Below, piece after piece: positions 32,732 through 43,971 of a DNA stretch of 64,000 bases (position 1 is its first letter; every line of letters starts with the position of its first letter). The DNA comes from Bombyx mori (Eukaryota > Arthropoda > Insecta > Lepidoptera > Bombycidae). The DNA is taken from the NCBI RefSeq assembly GCF_030269925.1, contig NC_085127.1, positions 5,463,501 to 5,527,500 on the forward strand, in the 5' to 3' direction. Both the position numbers and the translations under genes were made by a program. The notes below the pieces were generated by a model. It did no database searches. It worked only from the letters and a program-made list of their open reading frames with translations, and was not told where the DNA came from.

Positions 32732-33211
32732 GGGCTGTCGGGTGCCGGGTGCGGGGGTGCCCGGTACTCGGCTGTTGGTCCGGTGGTGAGGCGGCGCAAG
32801 GTGGCTCCTGTGCACCGCTCACGGTGTGTCTCCGAGACGACGTCCTGCGGGATTTTCCCGGGGATGGAGTGCCGTCCTATTAACAGGATGGGTACCGGCG
32901 ACGGCGAGCCTTCGGCGCGCACTGTGCGGTACCGTGGGTTTCGTGGAGTCGGAGTGGTGGGGCTCGATGGGGTTTAGTCGGTAGTCGTTCTGCGGGGCAA
33001 GTGCTTCGCGCGCCTTTTTCAAGGCGTAGTCTCCTGTGAGAAATTGGGGGAGGTGAAGGACCTCGGCTCTTCTCTTCTCCCCTTCTTCCTCTCAGGAGGC
33101 GCCGGAGTCCGACATAACCCGGTCCGTTACCCCCCTCGACCGGGTATCCGTAAATGGATTCCCCAGCGGTAAAAAAAAAAAAAAAAAGGGTTATGGGTGT
33201 ATATTAAATAT

Positions 33212-33475
33212 ATAAATAAATAAATAAATATTTACTAACAATCACGCCACGTTAACTGGTCCCGTGATAAGTTCGTAAAGAACTTGTGTTACAGGTACCA
33301 GATAACGGATATAAATGTAAGATTTTTATTATACACATACATATATTTAATAGACGTCCATAACCCTGGAAAAGACATATACATTTATCATATAAATATC
33401 TTCCCTTGGCGGGATTCGAACCCGCGACCCCCCTGTGTAGTGACCATGTCACTTACCACTACACCAGACGGCCGT
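33212..33475 (-). mobile_element. second tRNA-derived SINE, inverted inside the first
   Basis: Complement of the 3351-3618 SINE: its head ends ACACCAGACGGCCGT at 33475. The B box (GGATTCGAACCCG on the plus strand, about 33411-33423) and A box (CCACTACACCA) are intact. Its T-rich tail reads as ATAAATAAATAAATA at about 33213. With the host SINE it forms a pair of inverted repeats of about 230 bp separated by almost nothing. Confidence 0.85.
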
Positions 33476-33608
33476 ATGTATGTGTATAATAAAAATCTTA
33501 CATTTATTTCCGTTCTCTGGTACCTGTAACACAAGTTCTTTACGAACTTATTACGGGACCAGTTAACGTGGCGTGATTGTTAGTAAATATTTATTTATTT
33601 ATTTATAA

Positions 33609-34195
33609 ACAGATTTTGATCTAATTGTGTTTTTGTACGTTTTTGCATTCAAATCCCCTGACATGGTACGAGTACAACAAATTATATAGCGCTTCGAGAT
33701 AATTTCAATGCAATATTATATTATTATGTTTACAGGCAATAAAAAATATAATTAAAATGAACCCTTTTGCAAGAATAGTATCGAATTTACTTTTTTAATA
33801 ACATTTGCAAACATAATTTTGATCTAGCCGATACAATATTTTTTCTATCCAATGCCTATAATATTTTATTTATTAACTATTTGAACTATTACAAACATTG
33901 TAAGGGCTAATAACTAAATCGGTCTAGACGTTTTAAGTTTTATGATTGCCAACGAAAAGTATTTAAACATTCGTTTTCATTTATATAAATATGGATATTA
34001 GGAAGCGTGGGTGTATAGCGGGAGCATCTCGCCATCTCTTTCATACGTCCGCGTATATAATTGTGGTGACGTCATTAAGCTTTATCTGCGCCCTTTTTGT
34101 TCTTTGTGAGCCATTCTACGAGATTTAAATTGTTTTTGTTTTAACGGGCTTATTACGTTATTGCTGTTATAAGATTTTTGAGTGCTGTAATTATC
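33609..34195. other. intergenic, nothing recognised
   Basis: AT-rich; no gene or repeat identified. Confidence 0.4.
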
Positions 34196-34199
34196 CCTT

Positions 34200-34495
34200 A
34201 AGATTCATTTTATGAATTTTTATTCGTTAGTCTCGCTAAAACTCGAGAACGGCTGGACCGATTTGGCTAATTTTGGTCTTCAATTATTTGTGGAAGTCCA
34301 GAGAAGGTTCAAAAGGTAAATAAATATGAAAATGCTCGGAATTAAATAAAAATAACAATTTTGTTTTTCCTTGGATGTGTCCCCCGTCGGACGGACGGAT
34401 TCCTTTTGTTTGTTTTAAGTTTATTTTATACAAAAGTTTAGGTATTTTATTTATCGATTGAGGCACTACAAAGTTTGCCGGGTCAGCTAGTATAC
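34200..34495 (+). mobile_element. Helitron-like non-autonomous repeat, 3' part
   Basis: Carries AACTCGAGAACGGCTGGACC, CCAGAGAAGGTTCAAAAGG and GGACGGACGGATTCCTTTTG and ends GCCGGGTCAGCTAGT at about 34480-34493, i.e. a CTAG-type terminus. This order is common in Lepidoptera repeats regarded as Helitrons. Only the ending, not a helicase, supports the class. Confidence 0.5.
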
Positions 34496-35275
34496 AATAC
34501 AATAAGTTAAATTGCAATAAGATGCAGAAATAAAAAGCATGCCTTTTTTTTAATCTATTTATTAAGTTTCCACAATTAAATACCTCGTTGTAGAAAGACT
34601 CATTTTTTCCATACGAGCATTATTCCCTGAATCCTTGGGAGAAACGGACAAAGGTTCTAAAAAGAATTAACCAAAAAAAAATACCTCGTATTTCGACTGC
34701 ACCAAAACCGTCGCCAACAAACAAGAGCCATTGACTACGGATGTAATTACACAAGCGTTGGCTTTGACGGTACAAGGGCGGAACGGCCAAATACACTCAT
34801 TAGCAAAATACTCGTAAATTCGAACGCGAACAATTGTTTTTACCGACATTCCTCTCACACAGAACGTGAATTGCATGAATCTAGGACCAAAAAAATTTGA
34901 AACGACAGTTAAATTTTCGACACAAAAGAACGTGGTTGGCTCCCTGTGGACGCCACGAAATTTTCTACACTGTAAGAAATGCGCGATGCACGCTGCGCTC
35001 CGCATAAGTGGGTTTCTTGAATTTATTGTAGATGCGCAGTTACGGTTTTATGAATGAATTTTATAACAAAATGCATGTAAAATTTAAAAAATTTCAGCCG
35101 CTGCCTTTGTGCTATTGAATCAGGAATGTGGGGAAATCGATCAAATATACGTACATTTTTTTTTTTTTTATTTATGAAATTGAGACATTGAGCTCACGGT
35201 ACACTTGGTATTGAGATTAGAAAAGCCTAAAAACGGTCATATCGCCAAACTCTTGGATGTACTTAGAAAATCGTA
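34496..35275. other. intergenic, nothing recognised
   Basis: AT-rich. A 112-codon minus-strand frame at 34667-35005 shows no family signature. A T-tract lies at about 35158-35170. Confidence 0.4.
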
Positions 35276-35277
35276 GT

Positions 35278-35636
35278 TATAGTAAATCCGGTCGGTGGTA
35301 TAACGCGTTCCAGCGTAGCAGACAGGTTCTGACCCAGCGGTATGTCCCGAAAAACTAGCATGACCGCCCAGACAAAATAATGGGTCGCCGTACCCTGATG
35401 GCTGGCATCATTGGTCATCGATGACTCGCCGGTCGGGATCGTGGAATACCCGTACTCTGCCCCAGATTTGACCCCGGGTGGAGACCGGACATCGGTGGTG
35501 GGTAGAGCCCTAAAACCATCCTTGGGCCGACGGTCTATCTATGGACCGTCAAGACCTATATACCCCACGCGCCCCTTTGGCGCGGAAACCTCAGATATGA
35601 GGTTCGACCACCTGCTCAAAATAATAATAATAATAA
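35278..35636 (+). mobile_element. GC-rich non-LTR 3' tail ending in (TAA)n
   Basis: Sharp rise in GC; no frame. The end reads GATATGAGGTTCGACCACCTG then CTCAAAATAATAATAATAATAAA. GGTTCGAC and ATACCCC also occur near the ends of R1-clade fragments A and B, so a 5'-truncated R1-like or other TAA-tailed LINE is probable. Exact clade unknown. Confidence 0.45.
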
Positions 35637-35924
35637 ACGTAGTTATATGGAGGATACGAGAGGAACGTGGAGTCACAACGATGTTAAGTCTCGAATCAAG
35701 CTAGGTACTACAAAGATGCGACACGATAATGCCCTAATATGGCCGCTGCTAGTTAGCAGCAGTATAGTTATATTATATGACGGAACGCCAGTGATGGCTG
35801 AGCGGTCGTTTCAGTCATCATTCGTATTCGGTAGAACACAGTTTATTGCAATAAAACCTTTTGAATAATAATTATTGAAACTCAACACATAATTTTCACA
35901 ATGACAGGGTAAACCGACAGTTTC

Positions 35925-36041
35925 GTTTCAACTGACCGACTGAAAGATATACTAACACACTGACTGACTGAGACGTACCGACTGTCTGACACGGAATGAC
36001 ATACTAACAGGCTGACTGTCTGAGACGGAATGAGACGACTC
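35925..36041. repeat. imperfect CTGACTGACTGAGAC minisatellite
   Basis: Repeated CATACTAACA..CTGACTG..TGAGACGGAATGAGAC units of about 35-50 bp, degenerate. Jockey copy J3 sits at its right edge. Confidence 0.6.
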
Positions 36042-39034
36042 TTTTTTTTTTTTTTTTATGATTGAGAGATTACTGGTGGCCCGAAGGCCTTTCCAGTTTC
36101 ACCAGGACAGGTGGGCGAGCAAAGGCTCAGCCAGGAGGGGTGGGATTTGCTAAGAGCTGCCCGAGCGCCTCCGAAGGAGACCTAACAACTCAAGAGCAAT
36201 TGCTTCGCGAATGAATCTACTGCCGGATCGGAATCGCGACCCGCTGAGAAGATCCGGCGAGAAACTCAGCGGGCTGATGCATGGGCTAGGTTGCACGTCG
36301 ACCTCTTTGTCGAGTTCGACGAGTACTGTTACTGGGGTCCCTAAGCATGCTCCTAGTATTAGAGCTGAAGGCATCTAATGCAAAGGTTATTGGATCTGAT
36401 GGATCCGTAAGGACGTGTCTGGCGTCGTGGCGTCGACGGTGACTGGCTCCTGCATGATCAGGATTCGGTGCGTAGTCAGCGGCGGCAACGATAAGGCGAT
36501 TATCATGACGCATAGCCTTATCGAAGTACCGTTCCGACGCTGACTTCATGTATTTCTGGATTGATTCAAGGCCCAGGTCGTCGTGTAGGTCAACGTTCCT
36601 CACGAACCACGGAGCCCCGACGGCTAACCTGCAAAAGCGAGATTGTAGGGGTTGGTCTATGTGTGTGCGGGCCGCGTGAGCGAACACCACACTCGCGTAA
36701 GTCATGATGGGCCTTATGCAAGTTTTGTAAAGTGTCACCTTGTTCCGAAGGGACATTTTACTCCGCTTACAGATTATGGGATAGAGTCTGCCGAGAATGA
36801 ATGCGGCACGGTCGCGGACTGTTTTTATGTGTGGGCGGAATGTCATGGATGCATCCAGGGTGACTCCCAGGTACTTAACCTTCCTGACCCAGGATATAGG
36901 TTGGCCGAAGAGGGTGATCGGGGGAGTGATATTTCTCCTCCTAATGCGGGAGGAAATAAGCGGTGAGTTTCCCCTTTGAAATAACACTGCTGTGCTTTTC
37001 GCCGGGTTGATGTCTATGCGCCATTTTCGGAACCACTGTCCGAGGGCTAACGCTGCGCTCTGGAGTTTACTCGCGATTAGGGACTTGTTTCTACTTGAGT
37101 AGTAAACGGTTGTGTCGTCAGCGAATAAGGCTAGCTGGGTCGGTGGCGACCGGGGAATATCATTAATAAATAAACTAAATAAGAGCGGTGAGAGAACGGA
37201 GCCTTGCGGCACTCCAGCCGTGAGTGGTCGCGGGGAGGAGCGGGTTCCCTCTACTCGATATCGAAAAGAGCGGTTCGACAAGAAGTCCCGTATGATGAGC
37301 ACGAGACTATCCGGCACGCCCATGTTGAATAGTTTGAAAATCAAACCGTTGTGCCAGACTTTGTCGAACGCTTTTGCGACGTCGAAGAAGAGAGCTCCCG
37401 TGTATAACGGTTTTGGTCGATTAAGTCCCACAAGAATGTGCTCCGTGAGGCGGTGCACCTGTTGTACGCATGAGTGATTTGCACGGAATCCGAATTGTTC
37501 ATCGATGAGAATGCCCTTGGATGAGACGAAGTCTCTGAGGCGTTTGTAGAGCAGACGCTCATACAGTTTGCCTAGAGACATGAGGAGGCTAATCGGGCGA
37601 TAACTCGTCGGATTATTTTTTGGTTTACCGGGTTTGTGTATGCCGATAACGTCCGCTTCTTTCCACACCGTGGGAAAGATACAGTTAGCCATAGCGGCAT
37701 TGAAAATAGATGCCAACATCACGATGAGTTGGACGGGTAAAAGTTTAATAACGCGGTTAGATATACCGTCGGAACCGGGAGCCTTGCGAGGACGTAGGTC
37801 TTTGATCAGGTCTTTAACTTCCATTGAGGTGACGGGCGGTAACGCGTCCAAGGGTGACAAGGAGGCTCTGCGTTCTACCTCACTGTCTACTAATTCTACA
37901 TGAACAGGGTCCGCGGATTGAATGCTGGGCATGCACTGGGCTTGCAATGTATCGGCCAGCAGCTCTGCTTTTTCGTCATCATCGAACGCCGCGAGTCGGC
38001 CTGAGGGGCCTACGAGGGGGGGCATAGTTACTACCGTATCCGATTTGAGAGTACGAGCTAAGCGGTAGTAAGACCTTTGAGAGGGCGCGAGTCCTTCTAA
38101 GAAATCAGACCATCTGGCATCTCGGACTTCGGTGATGCGAGACTTCACGTCGCGTTGTAGGGCACGCATTCGAATACGATTTTCCGCGGTAGGATACCTA
38201 TCGTACGCACGGATCGAGGCGTTCTTAGCTCTAAGGAGTTCCCTAATATCGTCGGGCAATTTGAAGCGGTGAAGGAAGTCCTCCGCTACAACTTGCTTCG
38301 ATGACCTATCTAATGTCGAGGTGATGTGTGACGTTACGATGTCTATGGCTTCAGCGGTATCCTGAGGAGACGGGATAGAGTCCGGACTAAACGGAAGCGA
38401 TGGTGGATCAGATTCAGCCAGGCTGATGCCCAGCGTGTGCCAATCCACCACAGTCCTCGTGACGGGAACGGAATCGGGAGCGCGACCGAGCTTCATAATG
38501 ACGGGACGATGGTCTGAATCTAACTCTAAAACTACTTCAATCGAATGTAAGCGCAGAGTTACGTTTTTTAATAACGCTATGTCGAGTATATCCGGGCGAT
38601 GCGCGATATTTAGCGGGTAGTGAGTCGGGGTCAGCGGAGCGACGATATCGAAGGCGAGATCATCGACTAACGCGTCGAGGCGCCTGCCATTAGGGGTTGA
38701 GGTGTGAGAGTTCCACCTGACGTGTTTACAATTTAGGTCACCCGCCAGAATGACAGAGCTTCCCATTCCGAGCAGCGCCTCAATATCACTACTTAGAACA
38801 ATTTTATCCGGTGGAAGATAAACGGACGCGATAATCTGTGCGCGTGTCCAGTCAGTGAGATTCGGCATACTGATGCTTCGATGTTAGAAAGCGCGGGGGG
38901 GTCGAGTGGGACGCAATGCAGGGCTCTTCTATAGTAAATGACGGTACCACCACCACGAGCAGTGAGCCTGTCATTCCTAACCATGTTGTAGTTCGCGATT
39001 TTAGGGTCGCGGCGCGCGGGCTTAAGCAGGGTCT
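36042..39034 (-). mobile_element. 5'-truncated Jockey-clade copy J3
   Basis: Same family as J1: T-tract (tail), 3' UTR, then ORF2 up to about codon 51 of J1 (CGCGCGGGCTTAAG). No target duplication can be found: the left flank ends GAGACGACTC and the right begins AATTAATAAG. More diverged than J2, so older. Confidence 0.9.
36286..39034 (-). pseudogene. Jockey-clade ORF2 remnant with one frameshift
   Basis: The polymerase and C-terminus are open from about 38868 down to 36286 (FADDTTVYY present, endonuclease AGDLNCK present). Upstream the matching frame changes: the segment YYRRALHCVPLDPPALSN is read in another frame, and comparison with J1 shows one base missing at about 38845. In-frame differences occur near the C-terminus (THIDQPLQSRF lacks two residues; RRRHDARHV has two extra). 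About 50 N-terminal codons are absent. Confidence 0.88.
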
Positions 39035-39376
39035 AATTAATAAGTAATAATTAATAAGGGTAGAAATGAAAAGTTAAAAGAAGAAATTGTAAATTTTATA
39101 AATAAATACTTAAAATTCTGACAATCGACTGATGAACAAGCTTCAAATAAAATAATAAGTAGATAATGGATATGTCATTAGTTTAAGACTGGAAAAGTTC
39201 ATTTTTGCACATAAATCAATACAGTAACGAATACATAACAGTGGCTGAACATAGATATAAAGTACGTAAACTAAATGATGAACTTGATTGAATTTTCTAT
39301 ACATAGGAATTAAATCTACTAATCTATCTACTAAAATAAAGCATCTTAATCTGTGCCATTTTCTTGGCAGCTAAAA

Positions 39377-39413
<37 letters not shown>

Positions 39414-39415
39414 TA
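39035..39415. repeat. AT-rich flank and (ATT)n microsatellite
   Basis: (ATT)n at about 39375-39411, adjacent to the LINE tail that follows. Nothing else recognised. Confidence 0.6.
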
Positions 39416-39500
39416 TTGCTGACGTCCATGAGCGACGGTGACCACTTACCATCAGGTGGGCCGTATGCTCGTCTGCCTACAAAGGCAAAAAAAAAAAATG
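39416..39500 (+). mobile_element. short LINE 3' tail
   Basis: GCTGACGTCCATGAGCGACG, CATCAGGTGGGCCGTATGCT, CTGCCTACAAAGGCAAAAAAA: the same 3' UTR as at 1-256. Confidence 0.75.
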
Positions 39501-41697
39501 TTTGTATAAATCCATAATAAATGTGCAAATCAGAGCAACGGTTAAAACGCTTATCTTCTAACTGATAAGTCTACTTATGAACCCGAAAAGTAGAATTGAT
39601 TTAATGCTGAAGCCATTAGGAATCACTAATCCAAACTACGTCACGAGTAGGCAAAGGATAAATAAAGGTTGAGCACTGCCACGGTCCGAATGCGCCAGGG
39701 CTCGTTAACGGCTCTTTATCGAAAATAAAGTTTTTCGGGTGGCCAGAATGTGGCCCACCGAAATGCTGATAACGAAAAAGTTCGGCACGTGATCCTTTTG
39801 AGCTAAATTTCGCATTCGGCCTCGTTTCCTTTGCGTAACATTTTATCGTTTTTCATTAATTCGTGGCCATGTGCGAGGATAGTTTTCTGTTGCCGTAATT
39901 GAATTTGGAAACAAAATAGTTACCGATTCAACGAGGGTAATTTTATTTACTGGTCGAGTTTCTTTTTGTATTGCCTAACGGACGTGTCAGAAGTCTGTTC
40001 AGTAGTTCTCCTTTAATTACGCAAAAGTTCAGATTAGCACGTCAAGCTTACAGAGACTTTGATAATATACAAGCTACTTACTACATACAATAGATATGAA
40101 TAAAAAATATTACAAAAAAAAGATTATGTTCCATGAAGAGAAATACCACGGACAACCAATAATGCAAACTGATTTCAATGAAGTAAGATGGAGACTAAAG
40201 TACAATGTGGTGTACAGACAAAAGAGAAAATGTTATGACGATAATGAAATGCGATTTAATCCTGAAGTGTCCTTCAGGACAGCTGAATGACGACTGTTCA
40301 AATTTGGTTTATAATTAACCAGAATCAAAAACGAACACCTAGCAAACAATCTACATATTAACTAAAACATTTATTGAATAAATTTTACCCGTACTTGGGC
40401 CAATGAGATAATGGCTCGCCTAGTACGAGTGTACTGGTGCCCACTGATGTGAACCTAGTTACGTACATTGAATCATGAGATCGAACTCCCAATTGCTTTG
40501 TTTAATGGCAGTCCCCCTGTACAAAATTAAATGAATGCATGGCTATACAGCGCCAAAAATACTAAAGAAAGAGGTACCTAACCGTATGTAAAATTCTAAC
40601 CAGCACGCCTAATATTAGACTTAGATTATGCCAATAAAGCTTCACTTCAGTTTCAACAGATATGTCACAAAAAGCGTAGGTATGGTTTTAAATAAAAAAG
40701 TAAATGAAATGCTCATTTTAAATACAAACTTATATATACAAAATAATAAAACTGTAAATTGATGATGTTAAGAATATGGACTGAAATAGTTACTTCGGTC
40801 CCATTGAGCAAGTTGGCAATATCTTCCCATAAAAACCAAGAGACTGGTAAAAGCCGTGCATAATGGGCTTTATCGTCCGACGACATCTAATCTTCATGAT
40901 GTTATCTCGTTAAGTCCTCAGAGAATTCGCCACGTAATATTCAAGTAGAGTAGGATTTTAATTCTTTTTAAAATCGGTGCCTATTATTATTATTTCTCGA
41001 TTTTTTTTTCTTCTAAAAGCCAACTGCGCCCATATATATCTATTTCTATATAAATCCCACCTACAAATTTAAAGTCTCAACTTTGTTTTGAAGTTGAACC
41101 GTATGAAGTGCTCCAAGCGATATTTTCACTGATCACGAGATGATTGCAACATACACTAATAATTAATCAAACCGCAAACCAGAACACCTGGTCTCACCGC
41201 ACATTATAATTCCACTTACTGTAATGATATTGGGATGCGTGGGTTTCCAATAACGAGAATCTGGATATGCCCGTAGTTAAGGGCAATGACGATATGTTTA
41301 CATATTTTATATACCTAGTATTTAATAACCATCCATAGGTACCGAGTGGATACCAGGTATTCATATTAAAATAAGACCGTGTACCCACGTAATAATGTGT
41401 TCATTTCATCAGCACTTCTTACTTATGATACCATTTTTTTATAGTAAATATTTTTCAACCAACTATAATAAAATTATTTAACAAATTATCTGAACACACT
41501 ATTACAAACTATTTTCAAATTAATACAGTGATTTCAGATATTAGTCTGGTAACTATGTGAATTTTTAAACTCACCAACAAATTATTCAGTTGTATGATAT
41601 TATAATATTATGTTCTATTAATTTAAGTGAATTATTATAATACCACTACTACTAAGACTAATACTATTAGAATACGTCGTCTATTTCGGTAGGATTT
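39501..41697. other. intergenic, no supported gene
   Basis: AT-rich. A 64-codon frame at 40096-40290 (plus strand) has coding-like composition (KKYYKKKIMFHEEKYHG) but no family resemblance and no splice context, so it is not called. Confidence 0.4.
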
Positions 41698-42401
41698 CTA
41701 ATAAAAGTCTTCGATAGAGGTCCTAAAATGTTCTGGTATTTGTGAATCGTCTAGTTGTCTTTTTCTAAACATTGCTGGAATTCTATTTGTGGTCCCAACA
41801 ACAATAGTTTTTTCTTTAATTTTCTTCGTTTTGTTGGCTTTCCTTTTTCTAGTGAGGTTAATTACTATAGAATTAGCTTCGGGAGTCTCACATGGAAACG
41901 ATTTTTTGACTCCGTATACGTGACAGCTTGTAATAGTATTATTGGCTTTTTCTTTTAAATGAATAGTTTCATGTACTTTCAAAGCGTAAACTTCACCGTC
42001 TACATCGTATTTTGTAACCGTGATCTTGTTCGCTTTGGTTCTCTTTGTTTTAACTTTGTTGGTATTCTTTTCATTTGGTGCATCAACTTTTTTATTAGCG
42101 TCTCTTTTATTTCGATTAATGTTTAATTTTTCGTAAAGTACATCATTCTGAAAATCTTCAAGGTTCGGTCGACTACTGATAATGTGTTGATTGATTATAA
42201 ATGCTTTCACAGCTCTTTCCATGCAGTCGGTACATTTTTGACAGTTAACATCGTTGAATACTAATTGTAATTCACTAATGACATTAACCAACGGTATCCC
42301 ATTAAAGTTAAGAAGAAGCTTCTTATGTGCTGTCGGGTTGTGTCGAGTTTTAATGGAATGGTTCAATTTCGGTTCCCAATCTGGTTTAAAAAGCAAACGA
42401 C
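41698..42401 (-). CDS. terminal exon of an unrecognised host gene, 233 codons
   Basis: The minus-strand frame opens after a good acceptor (CTTTTTTTGTTAACAG, ending at 42402) and runs 704 nt to TAA. It begins GRLLFKPDWEP, holds a Cys cluster CQKCTDC with a hydrophobic helix before it (VISELQLVF), then a Lys/Asn-rich part with a dibasic NRNKRDAN site, and ends HFRTSIEDFY. Long and open in AT-rich DNA, so probably real. The same frame upstream of 42402 has an ATG, but that stretch reads as intron. No function can be named. Confidence 0.55.
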
Positions 42402-42510
42402 CTGTTAACAAAAAAAGAGTTTTAAATATTGAAATGGTATGGCAATTTGATAATGCACGGTTATGTATACTAAATCTGCTCAATTATTAACCACGAGAGG
42501 AACATCCGAC

Positions 42511-42587
42511 CTTTTCCTCCACCAGCTGCTACTGCCATTAATTCTCCACCATTGATCCGTACGAGCAATATATAATCTGGTCCTTTG
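42511..42587 (-). CDS. possible upstream exon of the same gene
   Basis: Minus-strand acceptor ACCATACAG, then 77 nt in phase with the exon above across a 109-bp intron: it reads KGPDYILLVRINGGELMAVA then AGGGK. The donor GTCGGA is weak. The string resembles the glycine-rich extracellular domain of ALK/LTK receptors (a Y-hydrophobic-GEL..VAAGGGG pattern), but the following exon does not continue that domain. Confidence 0.3.
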
Positions 42588-42930
42588 CTGTATGGTTTCA
42601 ACTTATTATACTAAGTATAAACATATTAGATCGTCTTAATTTAAGGAAGATTTATTTGATCGTGAAGGATCTTATGGCAGTTAAATTATTATTATTTTAT
42701 TTGTTTACTTATAAAACTGATGGTAACAATCGATATTTCGACATCATATCCCAGATTCATGTACTTATATTTTTTTATTAGAAGCTTCAATGCATATATC
42801 TATCACCACAATTTACATAAAAATATTTATTGCCAGTAAATATTTGCTTAGAAATTAAAATATCATCGATTGTGTCGATTGCTTTATTCGAAAACTATTT
42901 GTATGAAATTAAATAATATTTTACATACTA
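42588..42930. other. AT-rich region, nothing recognised
   Basis: Possible location of further upstream exons of the minus-strand gene, but none could be read. Confidence 0.35.
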
Positions 42931-43157
42931 ATATGTAACCTCTATACGATTTATGATATAGTTAAATCTTAAAAGAGGTTAATATGTTTTAAAGGTGACA
43001 TAAATCGAAATTTGAATATTGAAAAACGAGAAGAAGGGACATTAGAAATATTAAAACATTTTTGATCATTGAAATATAAAAAGTGATCAAGCAATAGCTT
43101 TCACCTTTATAACATATTTTTAAAATTTATATCATAAATCGTATAGAAGTTACATAT
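42931..43157. mobile_element. palindromic MITE, about 227 bp
   Basis: The 30-bp end ATATGTAACCTCTATACGAT.. (42931) is mirrored by ..ATCGTATAGAAGTTACATAT (ends 43157) with one mismatch. Similarity continues imperfectly inward (AAAGGTGA-like on both arms), so the whole element can fold as a hairpin. The target duplication is unclear. Confidence 0.75.
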
Positions 43158-43507
43158 ATATAAAGCTCTATTATTACCCGTAGTCACGGGTAAAAATAGC
43201 AGCAGTGTTATAAAATACATAGTTTGAGTTTCCTAATCTGTAGTACAATGTACGTCTCACCTAAAGCCGTAGGAAGTAAAATCGCGTAGAACAACAACGG
43301 ACTCATTAGTTCCATTTGCTGCGTCGTCGTCTGAAGGTGTCTCTACTGCAGCAGACAATCTTCTTACTGAAGTGTGCTAACGAGCTTCGTTAGAGCAGCA
43401 GTTTTATAAAACGCGCCTTAACTCTCGCTGAGCTTAAAGTCGTTGAGTCCTGTTAGATTTTGTCAAGTACTGTTTTGGAATATAATGTTATAAGCTTACT
43501 TATTAAA
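43158..43507. other. intergenic, nothing recognised
   Basis: AT-rich; a slightly GC-richer patch at 43280-43440 shows no frame or family. Confidence 0.35.
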
Positions 43508-43730
43508 TCTATAATATAGTGCTATATTGTAAAGAGGAAAGATTTGTTTGTTTGTTTGTTTCGAATAGGCTCCGAAACTACTGGACCGATTTGAAAAATT
43601 CTTTTTCCATTAGAAGCCGACATTGTCCCTGATGAACATAGGCTACTTTTTTTAATTTTTTTTTTGTTTTTGTTTTTTTGTTTCATGTGTGTTTTAATTT
43701 TTCCGAAGCGAAGCGAGGGCGGGTCGCTAG
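43508..43730 (+). mobile_element. Helitron-like non-autonomous element, copy 1
   Basis: From TCTATA through AAAGAGGAAAGATTTG, (TTTG)n, GGCTCCGAAACTACTGGACC and CATTAGAAGCCGACATTGTC to GCGAGGGCGGGTCGCTAG. TC and CTAG termini fit Helitrons, and this string is common in Lepidoptera. A 16-bp repeat CTATAATATAGTGCTA flanks the core (43509-43524 and 43732-43747). Confidence 0.65.
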
Positions 43731-43971
43731 CCTATAATATAGTGCTACCAGAAATAATCAGTTTAATGGTTAACGTTGTGTGTTGTTGACATCATTTCAG
43801 TGGCGAGACAAACATGAATTTTAGCTTTTAGTACATAAGTTATTAGTACAGGAGTTAAGTGTATCAAAAAGCTACGCAATGTTATCGCGGTAGGAGTACG
43901 TCCTGTCATTATGCCTATTACCGCCGCTAGACAATGAAAAATACGCTACACATATAATTGATAGTTTAATC

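Larger units (their letters stand above)
25931..33187 (+). mobile_element. full-length R1-clade non-LTR retrotransposon (element C)
   Basis: A perfect 13-bp target duplication GGGTTATGGGTGT lies at 25918-25930 and 33188-33200, inside the SINE. Content: 5' UTR with a T-tract at about 26199, ORF1, ORF2, 3' UTR, A tail ending 33187. Without the nested Jockey fragment it is about 6.4 kb. The 3' UTR differs from fragments A and B, so it is another family in the R1 clade. Confidence 0.93.
25806..33608 (+). mobile_element. tRNA-derived SINE split by two insertions
   Basis: The 5' part is 25806-25930 and the rest resumes at 33201-about 33211 and 33476-33608, matching the intact SINE at 3351-3618 in order. 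It is interrupted by the R1-clade element (25931-33187) and by an inverted second SINE (about 33212-33475). Its A box is intact, but the B box has decayed (GGCTTAGAATCC), as expected for the oldest layer. Confidence 0.85.

Noticed and set aside
39375..39411. CRISPR-like or regulatory array
   Set aside because: It is a plain (ATT)n microsatellite; no repeat-spacer structure exists anywhere in the window, which is eukaryotic.
40096..40290. 64-codon Lys/Tyr-rich frame as a small gene
   Set aside because: No promoter, splice context or family resemblance; frames of this length are expected by chance.
42402..42483. ATG-initiated N-terminus of the 41.7-kb frame
   Set aside because: A strong pyrimidine tract and TTAACAG acceptor lie inside it, and these codons are AT-rich and uninformative; more likely intron.
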